A stretch of 64,000 bases of DNA from Psychrobacter glacincola (GTDB taxonomy: Bacteria > Pseudomonadota > Gammaproteobacteria > Pseudomonadales > Moraxellaceae). The notes beneath the pieces are model-generated. The model searched no databases, was not told the DNA's origin, and was given only the letters and a program-made list of their open reading frames with translations. Positions 36,766 through 46,031 of the stretch are shown one piece after another (position 1 is the stretch's first letter; each line of letters starts with the position of its first letter). The stretch is taken from contig LIQB01000003.2 of assembly GCA_001411745.2 (NCBI GenBank), forward strand, positions 267,743 through 331,742, written 5' to 3'. The translations under genes and the position numbers were made by a program.

Positions 36766-36956
36766 ACCGTTTGTGTACTCCAAAATACCATTTGTCGTTT
36801 TTGTGGTGAATATTTGTATTGTTTGCGTGACAATCACATTAAGGAACAATTCTAACTTTATCAGCATCTCTTATTCATAGTTGATTGCAGTTTTTACATT
36901 GCATGAAACGAAGTCAAGATTGACTTGATAATAATGGTTTAAGCAAGGAATACGAT

Positions 36957-37421
36957 ATGAAAGGTTTTAATTTTTTACGTAGTACCATATTAGCAAGCTT
37001 AGCGTCGGTAATAGCATTAAGTGCCGCTCACGCCAATGATGCCTTAAAAATGGATCTAACAGCCAATCAAGTCACTAAAAACGCTGAAGGTAAGATCTCT
37101 TATCTACCTGTTCGTAATGCTCCAGCGGGTACGGTAATTCAGTACAAAGCAACCTATAGCAATATTATTAACAAAGATATCCAAGATCTGGCGGTCGTAT
37201 TGCCTATCCCTGCCAATATGGCTTTCACTGGTGAAGCTAATCCTACCAGTGCTCAAGCCAGTATCGATGGCAAGAACTATGCCGATATGCCACTAATGCG
37301 TAAAGTCAATGGCAAAATGGTCAAAATTCCGTTTTCTGAGTACCGTACCCTGCGCTGGAATATCAAGTTATTACCAGCACAGAAGTCTGCCGCCGTGGCA
37401 CTTAACACGATTGTCAACTAG
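36957..37421 (+). CDS. Single-domain DUF11-like secreted protein
   Basis: First gene of a four-gene operon. The 154-residue precursor has a signal peptide (MKGFNFLRSTILASLASVIALSAAHA|ND) and then one beta-sandwich of the DUF11 type: GTVIQYKATYSNI, IQDLAVVLPIPANM and the closing strand pair LRWNIKLLPAQKSAAVAL. No second domain, cysteine pair or membrane anchor is present. AAGGA before the ATG and a 51-base gap to the next gene support co-expression. Its function is unknown; its size suits a minor subunit, cap or periplasmic helper of the larger DUF11 proteins encoded behind it. Confidence 0.75.
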   Translation: MKGFNFLRSTILASLASVIALSAAHANDALKMDLTANQVTKNAEGKISYLPVRNAPAGTVIQYKATYSNIINKDIQDLAVVLPIPANMAFTGEANPTSAQASIDGKNYADMPLMRKVNGKMVKIPFSEYRTLRWNIKLLPAQKSAAVALNTIVN

Positions 37422-37472
37422 ACCTCTCCTTCAACTCACAAAATCTTGCTTTTCTAATTTTAGGATATCTCT

Positions 37473-39506
37473 ATGAAATCAAATAATTTTAATTATAGCC
37501 TGTTAGCTGTCGGTGTCGCCGCGGTGATGGGTATCTCTACTGGGGCTAATGCTGCCGTTAGTGGCACATCAACGAAATCTCCTACTATTGTTAACGTAGC
37601 TGAAGCTACCTATTCTGTTAACAACGTTGTACAGCCTCTAGTCAAATCAAATGCTGTTACTGTTAATATCTCAGAGCAGATTTCATTCTCACTTTTGGCG
37701 CAAAATTCTGGTAATGCGGATGATATAAATTCTGGTGGCAACGTAACTCCTGAAAAGGTGGTAGCGTTTGTACATAGATTAGAAAATACTGGTAACCGTA
37801 CTGATGAATACACGGTCAATTTAAGCAATATCACTAATGGATCTGGTGATCAGGCTGATTACGACCTTGGTGCTTCTACAGTTTCATACCAGTTATTTGA
37901 AGCTGGTGGGACTGCGGCTACTGGTTCAGGGACATCTGGCACTGATATTCCTGTTAACTCAATACTTACTGGCACCAATAATGTCTTTACACTGACAGCT
38001 GGTCAGTATGTTGTATTCACTATCAATGCTAAGACGAAAGGCAATAAAGGCGGAGATACTCAAAAACTCACTTTGACCGCTACGAGTACGGCTCTATCAA
38101 CGAATACACCAGCAGGCGTTAGTAAGACATTAACCAATACAGATACATCAAGTACAGTTTTGCCTGTTTTTGGTATCGTAAAGTCGATAACTGACACGCT
38201 TAACCTTAATGACTTGGATGATACCGCTACCTATAGTATCAAAGTCACTAACGATGGCCGTGCAACTTATGCTGCTGCTGCAACTGGTATCACCGTGCGT
38301 GATACATTACCTGCTGGTCTAATATTAGTAGCAAGTTCTGTAAAATCAACGGATGCTACTAGTGGTGCTTCTGTTGTAGAAACCACGACTGGTACTAATC
38401 AAGGTTTTGTGTATTCAGGTATTGATCTAGCTGTTGGGGCTAGTGTAACGATCACCTTTGATGTCAAACAAGACCCTAATGTAGCGCCTGTCAATGGTGT
38501 GATCAATCACGCGCGCGTTGAAGACACTTTAGATAGTGGTGTGACTATTATTGATAGTACCAATAAAGACGATGCTGTTGAAAATACGAAGACTTATTAC
38601 CCTGCCGATGATGATACAGAGTATACCAATACTCCTGAGCCCGGTACTAAAGGTGGCGATTCAGCTGCGGCTCTAGAAGTCAATAAACGTAGTTTAACGA
38701 TCTCTAATGGTGTCGATAATAAAGGCACTTCTAAAGAGATTGCTGTAGACGGTACTACTACCTTCACTAATACCCTTACTAATAAAGGTGATGCACCTGA
38801 GGGCGGCACCAATCGTCCTATTACCATTAAAATTACTGATCCTGATGCTAAGACACCACTTGGCATCATAACTGACACAGCTGCCACTAATCGTCCTAGC
38901 TATAAATTAGCTGATGGCACAACAGGATATTTAGAACCTACTAGCACTGCTGGCGAATATCGTCTTCCAAGTTCAGTGATTATTGCATCAAAGGGCACTG
39001 TTGATATTATTTATACAGTCAAGTCTGATGGCACAGGTGCGCTAAATAAGACTGAAAATAATATCGTCACTATCACACCTGCTGGTAATGATCCTTCAGC
39101 GCCAGCCATTGCTACTAATACCACAACCATCAAAGGTTTAACGCTAGCTAAGTTACAAGTACTTGATGCTAATTGTGATGGTACTGCTGAGGGTACATTT
39201 GTAAATACTGCTATCGATGCTGAACCAAACCAATGCGTTATCTATAAGATTGATGCTACCAACACATCCACTACCGCACTAGGCTTTGATATTACAGGTT
39301 TGACCATTTTAGATCCTAAATCTAAATTCGCAGCCGCGGCAGACTATGTAGCAGGATCTGCTACCACACCTGGAGTGCAAGCCACTAATATCACCACAGC
39401 AGCAAATGATGATGGTACTAATATCAATACAACAATCACTACTTTGTCACCTCAAAGTACTGCAACCCTTCAATTTAGAGTCAAGATAAAGGACGCTCCT
39501 AAATAA
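37473..39506 (+). CDS. DUF11-repeat secreted surface protein
   Basis: A 677-residue exported protein. After a signal peptide (MKSNNFNYSLLAVGVAAVMGISTGANA|A) it holds an N-terminal module (TIVNVAEATYSVNN...), a second beta module ending in GNKGGDTQKLTLTATS, a DUF11 domain (KVTNDGRATYAAAATGITVRDTLPAGL), a further module near 400-540 and a C-terminal DUF11-like module with Cys568 and Cys588 (ANCDG ... NQCVIYKIDATN). The protein is Thr/Asn/Asp-rich. The first two modules match the start of the barrel protein encoded next, and the C-terminal one matches the 675-aa protein upstream. AGGA precedes the ATG. A structural polymer or surface-layer-like subunit is a reasonable guess; function not known. 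Confidence 0.78.
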   Translation: MKSNNFNYSLLAVGVAAVMGISTGANAAVSGTSTKSPTIVNVAEATYSVNNVVQPLVKSNAVTVNISEQISFSLLAQNSGNADDINSGGNVTPEKVVAFVHRLENTGNRTDEYTVNLSNITNGSGDQADYDLGASTVSYQLFEAGGTAATGSGTSGTDIPVNSILTGTNNVFTLTAGQYVVFTINAKTKGNKGGDTQKLTLTATSTALSTNTPAGVSKTLTNTDTSSTVLPVFGIVKSITDTLNLNDLDDTATYSIKVTNDGRATYAAAATGITVRDTLPAGLILVASSVKSTDATSGASVVETTTGTNQGFVYSGIDLAVGASVTITFDVKQDPNVAPVNGVINHARVEDTLDSGVTIIDSTNKDDAVENTKTYYPADDDTEYTNTPEPGTKGGDSAAALEVNKRSLTISNGVDNKGTSKEIAVDGTTTFTNTLTNKGDAPEGGTNRPITIKITDPDAKTPLGIITDTAATNRPSYKLADGTTGYLEPTSTAGEYRLPSSVIIASKGTVDIIYTVKSDGTGALNKTENNIVTITPAGNDPSAPAIATNTTTIKGLTLAKLQVLDANCDGTAEGTFVNTAIDAEPNQCVIYKIDATNTSTTALGFDITGLTILDPKSKFAAAADYVAGSATTPGVQATNITTAANDDGTNINTTITTLSPQSTATLQFRVKIKDAPK

Positions 39507-39616
39507 TCTCAACCTTAATAAAAACAACTATTTATCGTTCCACTGATTCTACAAGTACATCAAGTGCTTGTAGAACTACCCTTACCCTCACTGATATTTT
39601 ATTGGATAAGCGACAT

Positions 39617-42600
39617 ATGACTCTATCTACCATGACACCGTCTAATCGTACTGCATTGTGTTCAGCGAAGATCTCTGCGCTGTCATTGGCAATGTTGCTT
39701 ATGCAATCAAATATCGCGATTGCAGCTGATGCAGCAAACCCTAATCTGCAAATCATTAACAATATTGCAAATGCTAGCTATAACGTCAATAACCAGACTG
39801 ACGTCACAATATCTAGCACCTCAAACCAAGTACAAGTCAAAGCCTCAGACCTTCCTGAATACGGTATTGAACTTACTCAACAGCCGTTACTTACCGTTAT
39901 GCCTAACGCCTTGGTTAACTGGGTAAATGTCCTAAGCAATACCAGCTATAGCAACCAGACTGTTGAGTTAACATTGGCTGTATCTCCAACGCTCTCAAAC
40001 TTAAAAGTCTATCAAGATCTAAATAAAAACGGCGTCGTTGATAATGGTGATACTGAAGTTATTTTCGATAATTTAAGCGCACAAATCAAACTTGGACACA
40101 GTGAAAGTATCCAGTTTATTGTGCAAGCTTTATCAGATGTTAACGGCAAAAGTGGCGATACTGCAGATATTAAAATTGGCGCTGTCGTTCTAGAAGACCC
40201 ATCCGTATCGAGTGTCAACGCGATTGATAGACTGATCATCGTTGAGCCTGAAATCAAATTTACAACGCCTAAGTTTGACGCAAACAAAACCACCTCACAA
40301 ATCGAGGAAAACGTCTATATCGATGCCAGCTATGCGCAGTGTAACGTTCAGCTAGATAAGCCAGATCAAGTATGGGTCACAATTACCTCTTTGTTGACGG
40401 GTGACAAATACGCATTGAAAGCGATTGAGACGGGCAATAGTACTGGTAAATATCAGCTATCAGCACCAACACAAAACAATGCCAACGCTGTTAATGACAA
40501 ATTTATTCAAACTCTAGCAAATGACACGTTGACTGCAAGTATAGACGCCTGTATCGCGCCTTCTGTCGGCACTGGCGCTGAGCAGCTACCAAGCGAAGGT
40601 GACTTCACCGTACGTATCGATGACTTAGATACACAAATCAATATCATCGATGATAGCCCAAGCTTAGTCGTCACCAAAGAAAGCGACGTTAAAAGCGCTG
40701 AATTTGGTGATTATGTTAGCTACACCATCAATATCACCAATAGTGGCAACTCTACCGCTTACGATGTACAACTAAAAGACGCCCTACCACGTGGTTTTGC
40801 TTATGTAGATGGTAGTGTACGTATCAACCAAACTGCTGATATCAGTATCGACCAAGCGCAAACCACTGAGTTTAAAGCTGATGGTAAATATCAGGTGCTA
40901 AATTTAGGTAATATGGCAAATGGCGAAAGTAAAAAAATCACGTATCGTGTCTTAATCGGTGCCTCATCATTAGGCGGTGACGGCATCAACCGCGCGACTG
41001 CCGTTGCTAGCAATGAACAAGGTAAAAGCTTAGTTTCAAGAGAAGCACAGTGGAAGATTGAAGTAGAGCGCGGCGTCATGAATACTGATGGCATCATCAT
41101 CGGTAAGGTCTACCACGATATCAACCGTGATGGCATTCAACAAAAAGAAGATGGCGAACTTGGCGTTGCAGGCGTGCGTATCTACATGGAAAATGGTAAC
41201 TTTGTCGTGACTGATCCTGAAGGTAAATATAACTTCTATGGTGTCAGTGCCAAAACTCACGTCTTAAAAGTTGACCGCACCACCATCCCTCACTCAACCG
41301 AGATGGTCACCCAAAGTAATCGCAATGCTGGTGATGCTGGCAGCCGTTTCGTTGACTTAAAATATGGCGAATTACATCGTGCCGATTTCGGTATCGTGGT
41401 CGGTATGGGCGATAGCACTGAGCGTTTGAATACAGAGCTTGTCGCTCGTAGCAAATCAGTGAGCGCTAAGAATGATAGCCTTGAGCAAGCAGTAAAAACC
41501 GAGCTAACCCTAGACCCTGACTACAATCGTGACTACGATGATAATGTAGACGCCAGTGGCTGCAACATCAATGGCGACTTAGATCTGGGCAGCAACTGTG
41601 ACTCTGCTATCGTCAATGAGATGATCAATCCAGCCGCCAATCGTGTTGATATGACCGTAACTACGGTAGCACCGCCAGTAGAAAAAGAGTTGGAAGAATA
41701 TCTCAAAGAAGTGGCTAACAATGACGTGGCTTTTATCAATTTAAACGAAGGTCAACAGCTCAGCACTTATAAACAAATGGTACAGGTGCAAGCGCCACTG
41801 GGTTCAATATTTACACTATATGCCAATGGAAAAGCAGTATCAGAACAACAAATCGGCAAAACAGCTGAGCAAGAAAAACAGAATGTGACTGCCTTTGATT
41901 ACTATGCCGTCGACTTAAAACGCGGCAACAATACCCTTCGCGGTGTCGCTACTGACGTGAATGGCAAAATTATCTCTGAGCAAACCATTAAAGTATCAAC
42001 GCCAGACAATTTACAAGCCATTGACTATCGCACTCAAGCGCAGCTAGTACCGGCAGATGGCGTTAGCGATTATCAAGTCGTTATTAGCCTAAAAGACCGT
42101 GATGGCCGTCCTTATATCGCCTCAACACCTATCACTATCGATACCAATATCGGCCGTATCAATCTTAATGACAGCAGTAAAGATCAAGCTGGTACGCAAG
42201 TTATTGTCTCAGGTGGTGAGCTACTCATACCCGTGACTGCACCAAGTGTACCGGGTAAAGGTGAGTTGGTCATCGACACTGGTAGCAGTAAACAGATTAT
42301 CCCGTTACAATTTACCGCGCAATTACGTCCTCTCATTGCCGTCGGCATCGTCGAAGGCGCGATCTCACTTAAAGACTTTGATGGCAGCAGCATTACTGAC
42401 GCCCAAGGCGCTTTTGAGCAAGAGCTCAATGATTTCGCTGGTAACGATGACTATACCGCTTCTGGTCGCGCCGCGATGTTCCTTAAAGGCAAAGTACGTG
42501 GCGATTATTTGCTCACTTTGGCTTATGACAGCGACAAAAAAGGCGAGCGTCTGTTCCGTGATATCGAGCCTGGCGAATACTATCCTGTCTATGGTGATTC

Positions 42601-44950
42601 ATCAGCCAAGGGCTTTGATGCGCAATCTACCAGCAAACTCTATGTGCGCTTGGACAAGGGCCGCTCATTTGCTATGTATGGCGATTTAAAAACTCAAATC
42701 GATAACGATGAAGGTATTAAATTAGGTCAATATAACCGTACGTTGACTGGCCTAAAAGCCCAGTATGAAGATAGCAATACTCGCATTACCGCCTTTGTCG
42801 CGGAGACCAGTACCAGCCAGCGCGTCAATGAGACTCGTGGTCTTGGTATCTCAGGCCCTTATCCATTGGCTGAAAACTTTGATGCCGTATTAGAAAACTC
42901 AGAAACTGTCGAAGTGATCACTCGTGACGCCAACAATCCAGGCTTGATCATTAGCCGTGAGACCCTTACCCGCTTTGCCGATTATGAAATTGACCCTATC
43001 AGCCGCAGCTTATTTTTAAAAGCCCCTATCGCTAGCCAAGATATCGATGGCAACCCTATTTATCTACGAGTCACTGTAGAAGTAGATGAAGGCGGCGAAA
43101 AATACTTGGTCGGTGGCATTGCTGCCAAGCAGCAGTTGACTGATAAAGTCGCCATCGGTGGTAGCTATGTCAACAGTGATGACCCTCTTAACAAAGAAGA
43201 GCTGGCTAGCGTCAACAGCGTTATCAAGTTTAACGATAAGCTAAAACTGGTCGCTGAATACGCGATGAATAAAGCTGAGAATCCAAATTTTCAGCCAAGC
43301 AATCAAATCAATGCGACAGAATTAGACGGTCAGGACGCAGAAGGTAATGCCTTGCGTATCGAGCTTGACTTTGATAACAAGAAAAACACTCGTGCCAAAG
43401 CTTATTATAATGATACTGACGAAGGTTTCGTGACTGGCGCCTCGCCGCAGACTGCTGGTCGCGCTGAATCGGGCGTCGAAGTCACTCATTTAATTAATGA
43501 CAAAAAGACCGCGCTAAAACTAGAAGGCGTGCGCACTAAAGATCATACCACTGATGCTAGCCGCCAAGGTGTCTTAGCCAGTATTGAACAGCGTTTGAGC
43601 ACCAACATCGTTGGCGAGATTGGCTTACGTTATTATAAGCAAGATGCGACAGCGGCTTCACGCAATATCCAAGCGGTAACAGACGTCGTGGATGTGACTG
43701 ACAACACTATCTTTAATGACGATATTATCAATCAATCAGCGCTAAATAATGTCAGTGATTCTGAAAAAGATATTGAAGGTACTACCGCCCGCGCTCGTAT
43801 CACGGCACGGTTGCCAAAGCTCAATGACTCTTTAGTATTTGCAGAATATGAGCAAGATATTGATAACAGTAATCGTAATGCCACCTCCATCGGAGGCGAG
43901 ACGCCGCTAGGTGGTTTAGGTCGCCTATACGCCCGTCATGACTTGATCAACAGTCTATCTGGTAGCTATGGTCTTGATGACACTGAAGAACGCCAGCGTA
44001 CCGTATTTGGTTTTGACGCCAACTACATGAAAGACGGCAAAGTCTATAGCGAATACCGCATGCGCGATGCTATCAGTGCTCGCGAAGCTGAAGCTGCTAT
44101 CGGTCTAAAAAACAAGTGGTATGTTCAAGAAGGTCTGACTTTAAATACCTTATTTGAGCGTGTTGAATCATTAGAGGGCGATACTGAGAACACCGCAACG
44201 GCAGCTGGCATTGGTGTAGAGTATCTTGCGAAAGAAGATTATAAAGCCTCGGCGCGTTTTGAGAAGCGTTGGGGTGAGACCAGTGACACATTGCTAGGTA
44301 GCGCTGGTATTGCTTACCGCTATACCGACGATGTAACTCTGTTGGCCAAAGACATCTACTCACGCGTCGATTATGACGATGGCAATCGCACGATTAATCG
44401 CTTCCAGTTAGGAGCTGCCTATCGTGATTATGATAGCAATCAGTTAGACATGTTAGCCAAGCTTGAGTATCGCTTAGATGATAACAGTACTGGCGATGAC
44501 GCCTATCAAAAAGATGCCGTTATTTGGTCATTGAGTGGTAACTATCATCCAACGCGTCCGTTGACGTTATCAGGCCGTTACGCGGGTAAATATACTCAGT
44601 TTGATGCTGATAATATCAGTAGCGACAATACAGCCCATGCGCTTTATGCTCGTGGTCTATATGACATCAGTGAGCGCTGGGATTTAGGCTTGCAAGCAGG
44701 CACTTATTGGAACAAACAAGCAGATGATATGTCTTATATGCTGGGTGCGGAAGTAGGCTATAGCCCGATGACCAATCTTTGGTTGTCACTAGGTTATAAC
44801 TTCATGGGCTTTGAGGATGAAGACATCGCTTATGACGATAGCACTATGGAAGGCGCTTACTTTAGATTACGTTTCAAGTTTGACGAAGACCTATTCAAAC
44901 GTGATGATCCACGTAAGAACCAGCGTTTGACGACTCACTCTACATTGTAA
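39617..44950 (+). CDS. Giant outer-membrane protein: Ig/DUF11/SdrD-B-like modules plus C-terminal beta-barrel
   Basis: A 1777-residue exported protein. Signal peptide ends near AIAA|DAANP (about residue 37). It is followed by N-terminal modules like those of the 677-aa protein, a DUF11 domain (about 345-480: SLVVTKESDVKSAEFGDYVSYTI), an SdrD-B-like domain (about 490-560: GKVYHDINRDGIQQKEDGE), an invasin-type Ig-like region (about 705-915: AQLVPADGVSDYQVVISL) and ~850 residues of alternating strands typical of a large barrel (SGRAAMFLKGKVRGDYLLTLAYDSD through LWLSLGYNFMGFEDED to FRLRFKFDEDLF). ATG 39617 is used; TTG at 39602 is an alternative. I propose an outer-membrane assembly platform or translocon for the DUF11 proteins; unproven. 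Confidence 0.75.
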   Translation: MTLSTMTPSNRTALCSAKISALSLAMLLMQSNIAIAADAANPNLQIINNIANASYNVNNQTDVTISSTSNQVQVKASDLPEYGIELTQQPLLTVMPNALVNWVNVLSNTSYSNQTVELTLAVSPTLSNLKVYQDLNKNGVVDNGDTEVIFDNLSAQIKLGHSESIQFIVQALSDVNGKSGDTADIKIGAVVLEDPSVSSVNAIDRLIIVEPEIKFTTPKFDANKTTSQIEENVYIDASYAQCNVQLDKPDQVWVTITSLLTGDKYALKAIETGNSTGKYQLSAPTQNNANAVNDKFIQTLANDTLTASIDACIAPSVGTGAEQLPSEGDFTVRIDDLDTQINIIDDSPSLVVTKESDVKSAEFGDYVSYTINITNSGNSTAYDVQLKDALPRGFAYVDGSVRINQTADISIDQAQTTEFKADGKYQVLNLGNMANGESKKITYRVLIGASSLGGDGINRATAVASNEQGKSLVSREAQWKIEVERGVMNTDGIIIGKVYHDINRDGIQQKEDGELGVAGVRIYMENGNFVVTDPEGKYNFYGVSAKTHVLKVDRTTIPHSTEMVTQSNRNAGDAGSRFVDLKYGELHRADFGIVVGMGDSTERLNTELVARSKSVSAKNDSLEQAVKTELTLDPDYNRDYDDNVDASGCNINGDLDLGSNCDSAIVNEMINPAANRVDMTVTTVAPPVEKELEEYLKEVANNDVAFINLNEGQQLSTYKQMVQVQAPLGSIFTLYANGKAVSEQQIGKTAEQEKQNVTAFDYYAVDLKRGNNTLRGVATDVNGKIISEQTIKVSTPDNLQAIDYRTQAQLVPADGVSDYQVVISLKDRDGRPYIASTPITIDTNIGRINLNDSSKDQAGTQVIVSGGELLIPVTAPSVPGKGELVIDTGSSKQIIPLQFTAQLRPLIAVGIVEGAISLKDFDGSSITDAQGAFEQELNDFAGNDDYTASGRAAMFLKGKVRGDYLLTLAYDSDKKGERLFRDIEPGEYYPVYGDSSAKGFDAQSTSKLYVRLDKGRSFAMYGDLKTQIDNDEGIKLGQYNRTLTGLKAQYEDSNTRITAFVAETSTSQRVNETRGLGISGPYPLAENFDAVLENSETVEVITRDANNPGLIISRETLTRFADYEIDPISRSLFLKAPIASQDIDGNPIYLRVTVEVDEGGEKYLVGGIAAKQQLTDKVAIGGSYVNSDDPLNKEELASVNSVIKFNDKLKLVAEYAMNKAENPNFQPSNQINATELDGQDAEGNALRIELDFDNKKNTRAKAYYNDTDEGFVTGASPQTAGRAESGVEVTHLINDKKTALKLEGVRTKDHTTDASRQGVLASIEQRLSTNIVGEIGLRYYKQDATAASRNIQAVTDVVDVTDNTIFNDDIINQSALNNVSDSEKDIEGTTARARITARLPKLNDSLVFAEYEQDIDNSNRNATSIGGETPLGGLGRLYARHDLINSLSGSYGLDDTEERQRTVFGFDANYMKDGKVYSEYRMRDAISAREAEAAIGLKNKWYVQEGLTLNTLFERVESLEGDTENTATAAGIGVEYLAKEDYKASARFEKRWGETSDTLLGSAGIAYRYTDDVTLLAKDIYSRVDYDDGNRTINRFQLGAAYRDYDSNQLDMLAKLEYRLDDNSTGDDAYQKDAVIWSLSGNYHPTRPLTLSGRYAGKYTQFDADNISSDNTAHALYARGLYDISERWDLGLQAGTYWNKQADDMSYMLGAEVGYSPMTNLWLSLGYNFMGFEDEDIAYDDSTMEGAYFRLRFKFDEDLFKRDDPRKNQRLTTHSTL

Positions 44951-45116
44951 TTTATCCCCATTGTCGTGTTATCATCTGACGACAATGCGGGCGTTATCGC
45001 GCTGTTCATCATATTATATGACGGATATATTTTAATAAGCGATGAGATCAGCGCCAAAAACCGCAAGTACCAATACCAATATTGATACTGATCCGCTTAA
45101 TATGAGGTTTTGCATC

Positions 45117-45890
45117 ATGCCTAATCCTGCCAACAAAGCAGCCTATTATAAACAGCCCATAAAGGCTTTATTATCAACCGTTTTCTTCCTGACAATGACC
45201 TCGGTTGCATCAGCGAGTCATCATACTCCTGAAGTGGCAGTAACCCATGACGCTACTCACTGTGCCAATGATGTTCAAACTCAGTCTCACCACCCAAAAT
45301 ACCAAAGTACGCGCCAACGTGCTATGAGCTGTATGTTGAAAGAGTTACAAGCGTATCAACAAAAAAACATGAGCGCACATCAACAATACTTTGCCTATAA
45401 AGCTCAGGCTTGGCTTAACTATGCCATCCATCAAGACAGCATGAATAGTCGTTCACCTGCTGGACAGCAAGCCGCACAGGCGGCAGAGACGATTTTAACT
45501 ACCTTAAAAAATGGCAAGGAACAAGATCTCAACCTTATTCAAGACATACCCTCAAACTCTGCTCTCATGCGCCCCGATCTATGGGCAACCTTAAGCGCGC
45601 TAAAAGATAGCGGTGGTATCGAGTCAGCACCACGAGAGATAGCTTTCAGCGAGGTCGCTTTAATTTGGGCCGCTACGAACCAATGCGAGCGCGGCTGGCG
45701 GGAATCAGGCATCCATTTTCGCATGGCAGATCGTTGGCTTGAACAAGCTCGCGAAGCATACGTCAATACCCATGATTCACAGACCAACGTCGCTTTGGAA
45801 GAGCTGATCGTCAGCTATTATAAGCAATATGAGACATTAGATGCGAGTGCTGATATTTGCCGTGGGCAAGTATTAACCCCTATCCGTTAA
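45117..45890 (+). CDS. Secreted helical protein of the DUF11 operon, unknown function
   Basis: Last gene of the operon. With the start at 45117 (GAGG nine bases upstream) it encodes 257 residues: a signal peptide (MPNPANKAAYYKQPIKALLSTVFFLTMTSVASA) and then an all-helical domain with alanine-rich repeats (FAYKAQAWLNYAIHQDSMNSRS, AQAAETILTTLKNG). An in-frame ATG at 45042 would add 25 residues but has a weaker ribosome site. It resembles the helical N-terminal parts of some OmpA-like envelope proteins, but no peptidoglycan-binding OmpA domain follows. Four cysteines in the mature chain (HCAND, SCML, QCERG, ICRG) could form two disulfides. Likely a periplasmic accessory factor for the barrel protein. 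A strong terminator follows. Confidence 0.65.
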   Translation: MPNPANKAAYYKQPIKALLSTVFFLTMTSVASASHHTPEVAVTHDATHCANDVQTQSHHPKYQSTRQRAMSCMLKELQAYQQKNMSAHQQYFAYKAQAWLNYAIHQDSMNSRSPAGQQAAQAAETILTTLKNGKEQDLNLIQDIPSNSALMRPDLWATLSALKDSGGIESAPREIAFSEVALIWAATNQCERGWRESGIHFRMADRWLEQAREAYVNTHDSQTNVALEELIVSYYKQYETLDASADICRGQVLTPIR

Positions 45891-45927
45891 GTCTATTACT
45901 ACCACTGCTCATCAATGCAGCAAATAC

Positions 45928-45958
45928 AAAAAAGCCGACATATGATGTCGGCTTTTTT
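45928..45958. terminator. Bidirectional terminator between the DUF11 operon and the TetR gene
   Basis: Stem AAAAAAGCCGACAT / ATGTCGGCTTTTTT with a 3-nt loop, A and T runs on both sides. Confidence 0.92.
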
Positions 45959-46031
45959 GTATTTGCTTAGCAGACATTAGGGAATCTTAATCACACTCTA
46001 ATGTCTATACATCATCTAAATAGCGAAAAAA

